64,000 nucleotides of DNA. Origin: Bradyrhizobium liaoningense (GTDB lineage Bacteria; Pseudomonadota; Alphaproteobacteria; Rhizobiales; Xanthobacteraceae). The position numbers were made by a program, and so were the translations under genes. The notes beneath the pieces are model-generated. The model saw only the letters and a program-made list of their open reading frames with translations, ran no database searches and was not told the DNA's origin. Shown here piece by piece: positions 41,357-50,113 of the stretch. How positions within the stretch are numbered: the first letter of the stretch is position 1; each line of letters starts with the position of its first letter. Where the stretch lies: the NCBI RefSeq assembly GCF_018130825.1, contig NZ_JAFCJS010000006.1, forward strand, positions 248,001-312,000. The letters run 5' to 3'.

Positions 41357-41492
41357 GTTCCGGGCGCAGGGTGCGCCATCCTCCTGTTCTAATCGCGTAT
41401 TTTGCTACTGGCGCGTCACGAACTGGAGGTCTTAGTCACCCCGTTTCGTTCGACCGCTGCACAAATCGCAACGAGCGAACGCGACACCGTCC

Positions 41493-43361
41493 TCACGGTC
41501 CTGCGACCTGTTGCAGCGTGTTGAAGCGCGCCTTCTGCTCGCTGCTCAGCGTGGCATAGAATTCGTCCAGCGCAGGCTCGACCAGCTTGGCGGCCGTCAG
41601 CATCGCCTCTAGTCGGTGCTGCATCGCCTCCAGCCGTCCCACCGGCGTCAGCGGCACATCGTTCGGGCAGGCCGCCTGCAGGCCTTCGACGCCCTTGGCT
41701 GTCGCTTCACTGAGACGGTCGAGCGCCTCCTTCTGCTTGCCGGCGGGGTGGAGCACAGCGTCGATCCTCTGGATCGGCAGCTGGGTCAGGCCGGATTTCG
41801 GATCGCCACAGCCCTCGGCACTGGCTTGGGCACTGGCTTGCTGCTGCGGCGAGCGCTCGCCGACATTGGGACCGAGCGCGTTGAAGCTGGCCTGCTGCTC
41901 GTCGCTGAGCGAGTTGTAAAAATTCTCCAGCGCCGGCCGCACGATCTTGACGGCCTCCAGCGTCGCGCTGACGCGGTTCATCATCGCGCGCAGGCGGCCG
42001 GGCGGGGTCAGTGCATAGGTCTCCGCACAGGAATCCTTGAACACACCGGCAGCGTTGGTCGCAGCGGTCTTCAATTCGTCGAGCAGGGCGCGTTGCTCCG
42101 GTGTCGGCCGTACGGCCCGCGCGATGTCAGCCAGCGGCCAGGCCGTCACGCCCTTGTCCGGTGTGCCGCACAATTGCTGCAGCGTTTGCGGACTCGCGCC
42201 GGCGCGCTGGCGAACGCGGCCGCCGCCGGCTTGCGGGTAGTCATACGGGTTGATGCTGGCGTAGGCGGAATAAGCGCCGTCACCACCCCAGAACACGGTG
42301 TCGACGAAGTCGTCATACGCGTACGCCCAATAGCCGGGCTCGTAGGCATAGGACCAGAACGTGTAGTCGAAAATGTCGGAATAGGCATAAGGCCAGAACA
42401 CCGGCCCAAGCCAGGCCACGAACACCGCGCGATGGCGGTGACGCCAGGCCTGCCGGGGAGCCCAGCCGCTCTGGCGGGTGGTGAGCGCCGCCTGGGCTTG
42501 CGCAGGGGCCTGCTCGCGGAAGCGCTCGGCAAACCGCCCGCGCTGGGCGGCCTGGGCAGCGGCCGCAACGGCTGCCGTCCGCCCGGCCGGAGCCAGGAGA
42601 CCAAGCCGCTGCTGGCGCGCCAGGTCGCTTTGCTGCGCGCGCTGCTCACGTGCGAGCAAGCGGTTCTGCGTCTGGAGCGTCCGTTGCTGCTCGCGCAACG
42701 CCCGCGCGCCTTCCGGTTTCTGCGCCTGGACTTGCTGCACGCGCTGCTGCAGGCGATCGATGCGGGTCTGGCGTTCCGTGGTCTGCCGCGACAGCATCTC
42801 GCGCTGCCGCTGCTGTACCATCTCCTGGCGCTGCTGGACTTGCTGCTGGCGCTGTTGTGCGCGCTGTTCGATCTGATCCCGCCGCGACAGCCGCTCGCTC
42901 GCGGCCGGCGGTCCGCCGGGCCGCGAGGGGGCGGCCGAGGGGGCGGCGATGTGTGGCGTCGGCCGGGGTGCCATGGCCGGGCGTTGTGGTGCTGCCGGCG
43001 CCCGATGGAATTCAGGCCGCGGCGCTGCCACGTGCGGGGCCGCCCGCGGTGGCGGTGCAGCGAAATGTGGGGTCGGGCGCGGTGGCGGTGAGGCAATGTG
43101 CGGCGCGGGACGTGCCATGGGTGGCGGCGCCGCCGGACGTGCCATGGCGGGTGGCGCGGCGGGACGTGCCATCGGTGGCGGCGCCGCCGGACGGGCCATG
43201 GCCGGTGGTGCTGCCGGACGTGCCGCCGGCGCTGCGGCTGGGCCGGGTGGCCCGCCTCTTCCATGTCCCTGGCCGGGTCCCTGGGCGAGCACACCAATGC
43301 TCGCCGTCAGCATCGAGGCACCAACTAAAACAGCCGTCAGGCAAACGCCACGCGGAAGCAT
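41493..43361 (-). CDS. LTXXQ-motif (Spy/CpxP-like) periplasmic protein
   Basis: 622 residues. MLPRGVCLTAVLVGASMLTASIGVLAQ is a signal peptide. A Pro/Ala/His-rich region with 9-residue repeats follows, then a long Gln/Arg coiled coil (QQRQQQVQQRQEMVQQ), a Tyr/Trp-rich stretch (YAYSDIFDYTFWSYAYEPGYWAYAYDD) and two copies of an LTXXQ-type helical domain (SLSDEQQASFNAL and TLSSEQKARFNTL). Spy/CpxP-like domains act as envelope-stress chaperones. The ATG at 43361 follows GGGAG. Unusually large compared with Spy (about 160 residues). Confidence 0.82.
   Translation of the reverse strand: MLPRGVCLTAVLVGASMLTASIGVLAQGPGQGHGRGGPPGPAAAPAARPAAPPAMARPAAPPPMARPAAPPAMARPAAPPPMARPAPHIASPPPRPTPHFAAPPPRAAPHVAAPRPEFHRAPAAPQRPAMAPRPTPHIAAPSAAPSRPGGPPAASERLSRRDQIEQRAQQRQQQVQQRQEMVQQRQREMLSRQTTERQTRIDRLQQRVQQVQAQKPEGARALREQQRTLQTQNRLLAREQRAQQSDLARQQRLGLLAPAGRTAAVAAAAQAAQRGRFAERFREQAPAQAQAALTTRQSGWAPRQAWRHRHRAVFVAWLGPVFWPYAYSDIFDYTFWSYAYEPGYWAYAYDDFVDTVFWGGDGAYSAYASINPYDYPQAGGGRVRQRAGASPQTLQQLCGTPDKGVTAWPLADIARAVRPTPEQRALLDELKTAATNAAGVFKDSCAETYALTPPGRLRAMMNRVSATLEAVKIVRPALENFYNSLSDEQQASFNALGPNVGERSPQQQASAQASAEGCGDPKSGLTQLPIQRIDAVLHPAGKQKEALDRLSEATAKGVEGLQAACPNDVPLTPVGRLEAMQHRLEAMLTAAKLVEPALDEFYATLSSEQKARFNTLQQVAGP
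43116..43223. repeat. In-frame 27-bp tandem repeat, four copies
   Basis: Encodes four units of ARPAAPP(A/P)M in the LTXXQ protein, alternating PPA and PPP, so a 54-bp higher-order unit is present. The array could vary in copy number. Confidence 0.85.
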
Positions 43362-43473
43362 GATCGTAGCTCCCAGCTCGTAATCGCCCACGAATTTCAA
43401 CGCGCAGCTGGCGGAATCGTTCGTTGTTGGCCACGGCCGGCCTTGCGATCTTCCGACGCAGGCGGCCTCAAAG

Positions 43474-43502
43474 ATTCTGCGTCAGGTGGTGGCGAGCCGC
43501 TC
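43474..43502. repeat. Short duplicate of the rocD 3' end
   Basis: CTGCGTCAGGTGGTGGCGAG plus CCGCTCC, which differs by one base deletion from the end of the aminotransferase gene at 46086-46114. The pair brackets the PFK and FBP aldolase/phosphatase genes as direct repeats. Confidence 0.65.
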
Positions 43503-43523
43503 CGGCGCGCCCGGTCCGGCACG

Positions 43524-44711
43524 CTAGGACGCGCGGTTGAGAAAGATCGGCAGCCCCTGCTTGTTGGCGTAGATGGGGCGGTAGCGCTCCGTGTTGTAGC
43601 TGCTCGCAACGTCCAATTTGCGCGGCCCGAGCTTGGCGTCGGGGATGGGCACGAGGTCGTAGCGGCCCTCGACCAGCGCCGACATGAGGCCGGTCTTGCC
43701 TTCCAGCATGGCATCATAGGCCATGTTGCCGAAAGTCAGGGCCACAAGCTTGTCGATGAAGTCCGGATCGCCCGATCGCAGATCGTAGGTGAGATCGGAG
43801 ATGATCGTCTCCTCGCCGGTGCGCTGCTTGATCTCGTCGGCAAGCGATTCCGCCACGTTGGCCTTCTTGCGGTGACCGTAGGCGTCAGGCTCGCCGTATT
43901 CCCGCAGCTTGTAGCCTTCCCACTGAGCTCCCTCGCTGAGCACGATCAGCGCGTAGTTGCTTGGATTGGCGCGCTTGTCCGCGATGAGCAACTGGATCAG
44001 CTTGTCGAGGTCGACCTTATACTCGGGTATGACGCATCGTATCGAGGTCGCATACGCGGTGTAGAGTGCCGTAAATCCGGCATCGCGGCCAAAGACGCGG
44101 AAAATGCCAATTCGCTCATGCGAGCCGACGGTGGTGCGCTGCCGCTGGATGGCATCGCTGGCGCGGGTGATCGCGGTCGAGAAGCCGACGCAGTACTCGG
44201 TGTTGCGGACGTCATTATCCATCGTCTTCGGGATGGCGATGATCTTGACGCCGAGTTCGTTGAGCTTGGCCGCATAACTGAGCGTGTCGTCGCCGCCGAT
44301 GGCGATCAGGTGTTCGATGCCAAGTCCCGAAAGGTTAGCGAGCACCCGGCTGGTGAGGTCCCACGTCTTTGTCGCGATGCCGCCATTGGTGCTCAGCGTG
44401 ACTGGAACATCATTGCCGACGAGATGATCGGGCAGCTTTTGTATTTTGGAGGGATTGACGCGGCTCGAGTGCAGCACGGTGCCGCCGCGCCGGTCGATGG
44501 TTCGAGTGTTTTCACGGTTCAGCGGGATGACGTAGTGGGACCTGCTGTTTGGGTCGTCGAGGTTCAGGTGCGTGAGGGCCTCCCAACCACGGCGCAGGCC
44601 GACAACCTCGATGTCGTCCTCACTGCCGCGATAAGTCACGCTCTTGATGACTGCATTGAGGCCGGCGACGTCGCCGCCGCCCGTGAGAATGCCGATGCGT
44701 TTTTTGGCCAT
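43524..44711 (-). CDS. pfp: 6-phosphofructokinase, residues of the pyrophosphate-dependent type
   Basis: 395 residues. GGGDVAGLNAVI is the phosphate-donor loop and PKTMDND (161-167) the catalytic region with its Asp. The two diagnostic positions are Asp142 in GGDD (Gly in ATP-dependent enzymes) and Lys162 in PKTMDND (Gly in ATP-dependent enzymes); both favour pyrophosphate as phosphoryl donor. HERIGIFRVFGRDAG, SEGAQWEG and the RDAG-like region complete the family signature. It interconverts fructose 6-phosphate and fructose 1,6-bisphosphate. Many rhizobia lack a PFK, which makes its presence notable. It lies 90 bp downstream of the FBP aldolase/phosphatase gene. Confidence 0.85.
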   Translation of the reverse strand: MAKKRIGILTGGGDVAGLNAVIKSVTYRGSEDDIEVVGLRRGWEALTHLNLDDPNSRSHYVIPLNRENTRTIDRRGGTVLHSSRVNPSKIQKLPDHLVGNDVPVTLSTNGGIATKTWDLTSRVLANLSGLGIEHLIAIGGDDTLSYAAKLNELGVKIIAIPKTMDNDVRNTEYCVGFSTAITRASDAIQRQRTTVGSHERIGIFRVFGRDAGFTALYTAYATSIRCVIPEYKVDLDKLIQLLIADKRANPSNYALIVLSEGAQWEGYKLREYGEPDAYGHRKKANVAESLADEIKQRTGEETIISDLTYDLRSGDPDFIDKLVALTFGNMAYDAMLEGKTGLMSALVEGRYDLVPIPDAKLGPRKLDVASSYNTERYRPIYANKQGLPIFLNRAS

Positions 44712-44801
44712 ATCCACCTCCCGGATCGGCATGTCGTCAGAGCGCCTGCATCTGTCGATTGAACGGTGAACGTCGCTCCAGCTTCTGATTGGAGGCGGTC
44801 G

Positions 44802-45953
44802 CTACTCGGCCGCTTCCGGCTTGCGGTCCTCGCGCAGTCGAAAACGCTTCAGCAGTCCGGACACGGTGTCGCGGAAGCCGCCATATTCCAGTTCGGAATA
44901 GGGTAGCATGGCGGCGCCAGACCAGCCTTGGCTGCGCATCTCGATGGCCTTGCGCTGGGCGCGCCGGCGGACCTCATCCCACGCCGGGTTGTCGAAGAAA
45001 TCGGTGTAGGACTCGGCAAAGCGGCCTTCCCTGTCGATCGAAAAGCCGACGCAAGAAACGATCGGCAGGCAGTACATGCCGGTAACGGGCGTGTTGAGTG
45101 GCACCGGCATGAGCGGCATCACATGCGAGCCGCGTGCATCGCCGCCGACGAAGTGCGCCTTGGCGAACGGTGAGACTATTTCCTCCGGAGCGGGAAAAAT
45201 CCCCTGGTTCCTGACGATCGCGACTGGATCATCCTTGCCGGTGTACTTGCCTGCGATCGCGTGGAGGCGCTGTGCCGAAACGGCCGCGACGACCTCGCCA
45301 TGGGTTCGAGAAATGATGCGATCGATGCCGAAGCGCTCGTTGTCGCGAAGCAGGGCGGCAATGTGGTAGCTGTCGGCGGGTGCGTCGAGCTCGATCAGAC
45401 TGTCGCCGGCTGTGTTGTCCATGTCGATGACATGGAAACGGAATCCCTTGATCATCGGAGGCAGCATCAGCCCGGCGCAGTACATGGGGTCGGCAAAGGC
45501 GAGATAGAGCGGCAAGTTGTAGGCGCCGGGGCCGCATTTGTCGGCCGCGAACACCATGAAGGACTCCGCAGGCCGCACGCCGGAGAGGCTGTGGTCGAAG
45601 CTGAGCTCGGCGACGCCTGGGCCGGCGCCGCGAATGTTCCCGGAAGGCGCGTCGGCGAGAAGATCCTGGCCAGCGCCATAGAGCCCGGAGGTTTTCGCGA
45701 CCGAGGTGGCCGCGAGGAACGTCTTCCAGGCGAGTTGATGGACCTCGGAGCTTCCTTCGCCCCGTGTGTGCGTCATGATGATCGCAATGTCGTCGCCGGT
45801 GTGGCAGATGAAGCCGTCGATCAGCAGGCCATTGCAGATCGCCTTGGCAACCTCGCCCTCGACAGTCGCGATCATGCGTGAAGACGGTTTCGTATGCCCG
45901 CCAACGGAGCCAACGTCAGCTTTGATGACTGAAAGAGTGAGTCTCATGAGCAT
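44802..45953 (-). CDS. fbp: Archaeal-type bifunctional fructose-1,6-bisphosphate aldolase/phosphatase
   Basis: 383 residues. The N-terminus LTLSVIKADVGSVGGHTKPS and HTGDDIAIIMTHTRG are characteristic of the class V FBPase (FBPA/P) family first described in archaea. The Tyr237-x-x-Lys240 pair in YTGKDDP is at the position of the catalytic Tyr229/Lys232 of the Sulfolobus enzyme as I recall it, so both aldolase and phosphatase activities are plausible. The start MLMRLTLS at 45953 has GGGAG upstream; ATG 45947 is an alternative. It makes fructose 6-phosphate from triose phosphates, opposite in direction to PFK. 120 bp downstream of rocD. Confidence 0.88.
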   Translation of the reverse strand: MLMRLTLSVIKADVGSVGGHTKPSSRMIATVEGEVAKAICNGLLIDGFICHTGDDIAIIMTHTRGEGSSEVHQLAWKTFLAATSVAKTSGLYGAGQDLLADAPSGNIRGAGPGVAELSFDHSLSGVRPAESFMVFAADKCGPGAYNLPLYLAFADPMYCAGLMLPPMIKGFRFHVIDMDNTAGDSLIELDAPADSYHIAALLRDNERFGIDRIISRTHGEVVAAVSAQRLHAIAGKYTGKDDPVAIVRNQGIFPAPEEIVSPFAKAHFVGGDARGSHVMPLMPVPLNTPVTGMYCLPIVSCVGFSIDREGRFAESYTDFFDNPAWDEVRRRAQRKAIEMRSQGWSGAAMLPYSELEYGGFRDTVSGLLKRFRLREDRKPEAAE

Positions 45954-46073
45954 TTCTCCCGATCCGCACAGCTCAGCGCTTCCGGCCTCGGCGCTTGCTG
46001 CGCCGGGCACGGCGCTGCTCATTCGCGGACCAAAACGTCCGTCGTCCCGATAGGTTCCACGTGCCAGGCAGCT

Positions 46074-47288
46074 TCAGGAGAAATCCTGCGTCAGGGTGGT
46101 GGCGAGCCGCTCCAGCGCCCAGTCGACCTGGTCGCTTGTGATCACCAGCGGCGGAGCGATGCGGATCGTTTGCTCATGGGTATCCTTGGCGAGGATGCCC
46201 TTGCCCTGAAGCGCCTCGCAATAGCGGCGGGCGCGGCCGGCCTCGGGATGCAGCTCGACCGCCAGCATCAGGCCGCGCCCGCGCACCTCGCGGATGGTAT
46301 TGGCGCGAATGTCCTTCAAGCCTTCAAGAAAGCGCGCGCCTTGCCTCGCCGCGTTCTCGATCATGCCTTCCTCGACCAGCACGCGCATCGCCGCGCGCGC
46401 CACGGCGCAGGCAAGCGGGTTGCCGCCGAAGGTCGAACCATGCTGCCCGGGTCTTAAAGTCCCGAGCACGTCGTTGTTCGAGAGCACGGCCGACACCGGA
46501 TAGAAGCCGCCGGACAGGGCCTTGCCGAGCAGCGTCACGTCCGCCTCTATCCCCTCGTGCTGTTCGGCGAGCAGCTTGCCGGTGCGGCCGAGCCCGGTCT
46601 GGATCTCGTCGAGCACCAGCATCACGTTGTTGGCGGTGCAGAGCTCCCGCACTTTCGTGAAATAGCCGGCTGGAGGAATGACGACACCGGCTTCGCCCTG
46701 GATCGGCTCGACCAGGAAGGCGACCGTGTTTGGCGTGATGGCCTGCTCCAGCGCCGCGGCGTCGCCGAACGGGATGATCCTGAAGCCCGGCGCGAACGGC
46801 CCAAAGTGTCCATGTGTCTCGGGGTCGGTCGAAAAGCCGACGATGCCCAGCGTGCGTCCGTGGAAATTGTTGGCGCAGACGATAATCTCGGCCTGGCCGT
46901 CCGGCACACCCTTCACCTCGTAGCCCCATTTGCGGACCGACTTGATGGCGCTTTCGACCGCCTCCGCGCCGCTGTTCATCGGCAGCACCTTGTGGGAGCC
47001 GGTGAGCGCCGCGATCTCCTCGTAGAACAAGGCGAGCTGGTCGTTGTGGAAAGCCCTCGAGGTAAGCGTCAGCCTGTGTGCCTGTTCGACCATCGCCGCC
47101 AGGATCTTGGGGTGGCAGTGGCCCTGGCTGACCGCCGAATAGGCCGAGAGGCAATCGAGATAACGGTTGCCGTCGGTATCCCAGACCCAGACACCTTCGC
47201 CGCGCGACAGGACGACCCCGATCGGTGCGTAATTTTGGGCCCCAAAGCGTGCTTCCGTTGCGATGAAATCAATGACCGACGAGCTCAT
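46074..47288 (-). CDS. rocD: Ornithine-oxoacid aminotransferase
   Basis: 404 residues, class III aminotransferase of the RocD type. Features: LDCLSAYSAVSQGHCHP, the PLP-phosphate and substrate region MNSGAEAVESAIK, NFHGRTLGIVGFSTDPE, VEPIQGEAG, LDEIQTGLGRTGK with the PLP-bound Asp, and the Schiff-base Lys256 in LLGKALSGGFYP. It converts ornithine and 2-oxoglutarate to glutamate semialdehyde and glutamate. The 227-bp region upstream (47289-47515) shows no clear control element. Tail end is duplicated at 43474. Confidence 0.9.
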   Translation of the reverse strand: MSSSVIDFIATEARFGAQNYAPIGVVLSRGEGVWVWDTDGNRYLDCLSAYSAVSQGHCHPKILAAMVEQAHRLTLTSRAFHNDQLALFYEEIAALTGSHKVLPMNSGAEAVESAIKSVRKWGYEVKGVPDGQAEIIVCANNFHGRTLGIVGFSTDPETHGHFGPFAPGFRIIPFGDAAALEQAITPNTVAFLVEPIQGEAGVVIPPAGYFTKVRELCTANNVMLVLDEIQTGLGRTGKLLAEQHEGIEADVTLLGKALSGGFYPVSAVLSNNDVLGTLRPGQHGSTFGGNPLACAVARAAMRVLVEEGMIENAARQGARFLEGLKDIRANTIREVRGRGLMLAVELHPEAGRARRYCEALQGKGILAKDTHEQTIRIAPPLVITSDQVDWALERLATTLTQDFS

Positions 47289-47515
47289 CTGCCGTCACTC
47301 CATTGCTGCGCGCGGGCGCGTCGTCCGACTGCACCGGCCGCCTTCAGCTTGATTTGGGTATCAGCCGGCCGCCTTGGAAGCCTCCCTGCGCCGATGGCGT
47401 GGCGCGGCCCGATTTGCCCGAAACGTCAGATGGTTCTGTGAGACCACAGGGCGTCGTTCACCGACTCGCGCTCTACTGTGCATGGGGTTGTTTTCGACAT
47501 TTTTGTTTTGAGGCC

Positions 47516-48736
47516 TCAGCGAAGCGAGCAGGGCACGCTCAAGAACCCGCGGAACCGCACCCTTCCGCCCCGCACCGGCTGGCCGCTGACGGCATAGTTC
47601 GGGAAGCGCGCCAGGAAGCGCGAGATCGCAATGGCCCCTTCCAGCCGCGCCAGCGCCATGCCGGCGCATTGATGCGCGCCGGTGGCGAAGGCCAGATGCC
47701 GGTTCGGCGTCCGCGCGATGTCGAAGCGCTCAGGGTCGGGAAACTGCGCGGGGTCGCGGTTGGCAGCACCAATGCACAGCGTCACCGACGTGCCGGCCTC
47801 GAGCATGACTCCGCCGAGCTCGACCTTTTCCGTGGTCATGCGGTTGCCGAGCTGGTTCGAGCTCTCGTAGCGCAGCATCTCTTCGACCGCAGTCTTGATC
47901 ATGTCCGGATTGTCGATCAGGCGCTGCTTCTGGTCCGGATTGCGGTCGAGCGCGACGAGGCCGTTGCCGATCAGATTGGTGGTGGTCTCGTGGCCGGCAT
48001 TGAGCAGGAAGATGCAATTGTGCAGTAGCTCCTTCTCGGTCAGCCGCTCGCCGTTTTCTTCTCCTTGGATTAGCCGAGTCAGCACGTCGCGCTCGGGATT
48101 GCCCGGCTTTGCGCGCCGCCGTGCCACCAGTGTTTCGAGATAGGCGAGGAAGTCCGTCACCGCCTTGTTGCCGCGCGCGGCGGCGTCCGTCGACACCACG
48201 GGTTCGAGTGCGCCCAGGATCGCCAGCGACCAGTCGCGCAGCGGTCCGCGTTCGTCATGGGGCACGTCGAGCAGATTGCCGATCACCTCGATGGGAATCG
48301 AGGCGGCGAAATCCTCGATCAGCTCACACGCGCCCTTGGCGGCGATGGCGTCGAGCAGGCCGTCGACCAGCTTGATGAGATCGCCCTCCATCCCCGCGAT
48401 CGCGCGCGGCGACAGCGCGCCCATGATCAGGCGACGTACGCGGGTGTGGGACGGCGGGTCGTTGAAGACGAGGCTGGTGGTGTGGTGCTCGTAGAGCGGG
48501 GTGTCGCCGTATTTCGGTGCGAACTCGCGCTTCTTGTCCGAGCTGAACGACTTCGTGTTCTTGTAGGTGGTGACGAGGTCGTCGTAGCGGGTCAGGAACA
48601 CGGTGCCGTTCGGCAGGCGCTTGACCGGCTCGTTCTCCCGCAGTGCACGATAAGTCGGATAGGGGTTGTCGTAGAATTCAGGCGTCAGCTTCTCGAGATC
48701 GAAGCTTGCCGCCAGCTCCTTCGCATCTGCGTTCAT
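47516..48736 (-). CDS. Cytochrome P450
   Basis: 406 residues, class I bacterial size. I-helix AGHETTTN (247-254), the ExxR pair Glu286-Arg289, and the heme-ligand Cys357 in FATGAHQCAG are visible. The heme loop is unusual: the usual first Gly of FGxGxHxC is Thr or Ala here (AFATGAHQC), a variant known in bacterial P450s. Needs a ferredoxin and reductase as electron donors; the reductase-like gene at 26.1 kb is a candidate partner, but no ferredoxin is seen. Substrate unknown. Confidence 0.9.
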   Translation of the reverse strand: MNADAKELAASFDLEKLTPEFYDNPYPTYRALRENEPVKRLPNGTVFLTRYDDLVTTYKNTKSFSSDKKREFAPKYGDTPLYEHHTTSLVFNDPPSHTRVRRLIMGALSPRAIAGMEGDLIKLVDGLLDAIAAKGACELIEDFAASIPIEVIGNLLDVPHDERGPLRDWSLAILGALEPVVSTDAAARGNKAVTDFLAYLETLVARRRAKPGNPERDVLTRLIQGEENGERLTEKELLHNCIFLLNAGHETTTNLIGNGLVALDRNPDQKQRLIDNPDMIKTAVEEMLRYESSNQLGNRMTTEKVELGGVMLEAGTSVTLCIGAANRDPAQFPDPERFDIARTPNRHLAFATGAHQCAGMALARLEGAIAISRFLARFPNYAVSGQPVRGGRVRFRGFLSVPCSLR

Positions 48737-48841
48737 CCCGTTATACTCGCCGGTTAAAGCCGTTATGCCGTTTTTGTTGTTCTGGTCGGCGCATGCATGC
48801 GTCTACAGTCTTTGCACCTTGCTAGCCGACCGGACAGGAAA

Positions 48842-49384
48842 ATGCACGCACGCGCTGACGCTGCCGACACGGTGCCGAACTGGCCCGACGATATTTTCGC
48901 AACCTTGCAACGCTTCGACGTCCGGCAGGTGCCTTACGTGCCCGATGCCGGTCATTCGAAGCTGATCCAGCGCGTGCTGGACTCCTCCACCATGCGCGGC
49001 ATTGCGCTGACGACGGAGGAGGAGGGCGTGGCGCTGCTCGCCGGCGCCTGGGCCGGTGGCCAGCGCGGCGTGCTGCTGATGCAGTCGAGCGGCGTCGGCA
49101 ATTGCATCAACATGCTGTCGCTGATCCCGATCCTGCGCTTTCCCTTCCTCACGCTCGTGACCATGCGCGGCGAGTGGGGCGAGTTCAATCCGTGGCAGGT
49201 GCCGATGGGGTCGACCACGCAGGGCGTGTTCGAGCTCTCGGGCGTCCAGGTGCTGCGCGCCTCCAGCGCGGCGGAAGTTCCCGCAGTGCTCGAAGCCGCC
49301 GCCTCACAAGCCTACAACGCGCTCACGCCCACCGCCGTCCTTCTGTCGCAGCGCCTGATCGGCGCCAAGGTTTTCACCAAATGA
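48842..49384 (+). CDS. TPP-dependent decarboxylase, pyrimidine-binding subunit
   Basis: 180 residues corresponding to the N-terminal half of a TPP enzyme; the closest types are the alpha subunits of sulfopyruvate or phosphonopyruvate decarboxylase (ComD-like). TTEEEGVALLAGAWAGGQ carries the activating Glu and the pyrimidine site; LLMQSSGVGNCINMLSL and MRGEWGEFNPWQVPMG follow. ATG 48842 is preceded by ACAGGAAA. Its stop overlaps the beta-subunit ATG (ATGA), so the two are made in equal amounts. Substrate not determinable. Confidence 0.82.
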   Translation: MHARADAADTVPNWPDDIFATLQRFDVRQVPYVPDAGHSKLIQRVLDSSTMRGIALTTEEEGVALLAGAWAGGQRGVLLMQSSGVGNCINMLSLIPILRFPFLTLVTMRGEWGEFNPWQVPMGSTTQGVFELSGVQVLRASSAAEVPAVLEAAASQAYNALTPTAVLLSQRLIGAKVFTK

Positions 49385-49971
49385 GCAAGGCCAATCTCCT
49401 CGACCGCCGTCAGGTGGTCTCCACCCTGCTTGCGGACCGCAAGGACGTGGTCGCGATCGGCGGCCTAGGCGCCTCCACCAACGACATGTGCGCGGCCGGC
49501 GACCATGCCCGCAACTTCTATCTCTGGGGCGGCATGGGCGGCGCCGCAATGATCGGGCTGGGTCTGGCGCTGGCGCAGCCGAAGCTGCCGGTGCTGGTGA
49601 TCACCGGCGACGGCGAGATGCTGATGGGCCTGGGCAGCCTTGCCACCATCGGCCTGCAGAAGCCGGCCAATCTCTCGATCGCAGTGCTCGACAACGAGGC
49701 CTATGGCGAGACCGGCGGCCAGACCAGCCACACCTCGGCCGCTGCCGATCTCGTCGGCGTCGCCAGGGCCTGCGGCATCAAGGACAGCCAGTCGATCTCG
49801 ACCATGGCCGAGGTCGAGGCCTTCGCGAGCGCCGTTCATGACGTGTCGGCGGGCCCGCGATTTGCCAATGTGAAGATCGACAGCGCCAATCTGGAACGAA
49901 TTCTGCCGACCCGGGACGGGACCTACATCGTCAACCGGATCCGCGCAGACCTCGGCTTCCAGCCGATCTAG
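49381..49971 (+). CDS. TPP-dependent decarboxylase, diphosphate-binding subunit
   Basis: 196 residues corresponding to the C-terminal TPP domain. The motif GDGEMLMGLGSLATIG followed by LDNEAYGETGGQ is the GDG...N metal-diphosphate signature. Together with the previous gene it makes a complete two-subunit enzyme of the ComE/phosphonopyruvate decarboxylase family. The family decarboxylates 3-sulfo- or 3-phosphonopyruvate and similar 2-oxoacids. Divergent from the P450 upstream pair; promoter region of about 105 bp is shared. Confidence 0.83.
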   Translation: MSKANLLDRRQVVSTLLADRKDVVAIGGLGASTNDMCAAGDHARNFYLWGGMGGAAMIGLGLALAQPKLPVLVITGDGEMLMGLGSLATIGLQKPANLSIAVLDNEAYGETGGQTSHTSAAADLVGVARACGIKDSQSISTMAEVEAFASAVHDVSAGPRFANVKIDSANLERILPTRDGTYIVNRIRADLGFQPI

Positions 49972-50000
49972 GCGGTCTGCCCATTCCCCGTTTCGGAGGT

Positions 50001-50021
50001 CCTGCACGCGATCCGTGCAGG
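50001..50021 (+). terminator. Hairpin after the TPP decarboxylase genes
   Basis: Perfect 8-bp stem CCTGCACG/CGTGCAGG with a five-base loop. No T-run, so it may be only a weak terminator. Confidence 0.4.
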
Positions 50022-50077
50022 CTGGATCAATTTCCACTAATTTCACACCGCATGCAGGTTGCGATGCAGCATAGTGC

Positions 50078-50108
50078 TTGACTTTTGCGTGGGTGAGTGC
50101 TTACTCAC
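50078..50108 (+). promoter_or_regulatory. Promoter with overlapping TetR-type operator
   Basis: TTGACT (50078-50083) spaced 17-18 bases from TTACTC/TACTCA as -35 and -10. The inverted repeat GTGAGT-GCTT-ACTCAC (50093-50108) overlaps the -10. This is a standard layout for self-repression by the TetR protein encoded next. Confidence 0.65.
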
Positions 50109-50113
50109 TAATC

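Noticed and set aside
41616..43091. A 491-codon plus-strand frame opposite the LTXXQ protein
   Set aside because: The minus-strand frame has a signal peptide, ribosome site and Spy-like domains. The plus frame arises from the repetitive GC-rich sequence.
47490..47515. T-rich stretch (CATTTTTGTTTTG) as a terminator for rocD/P450 region
   Set aside because: No hairpin precedes the T-rich bases in either direction.
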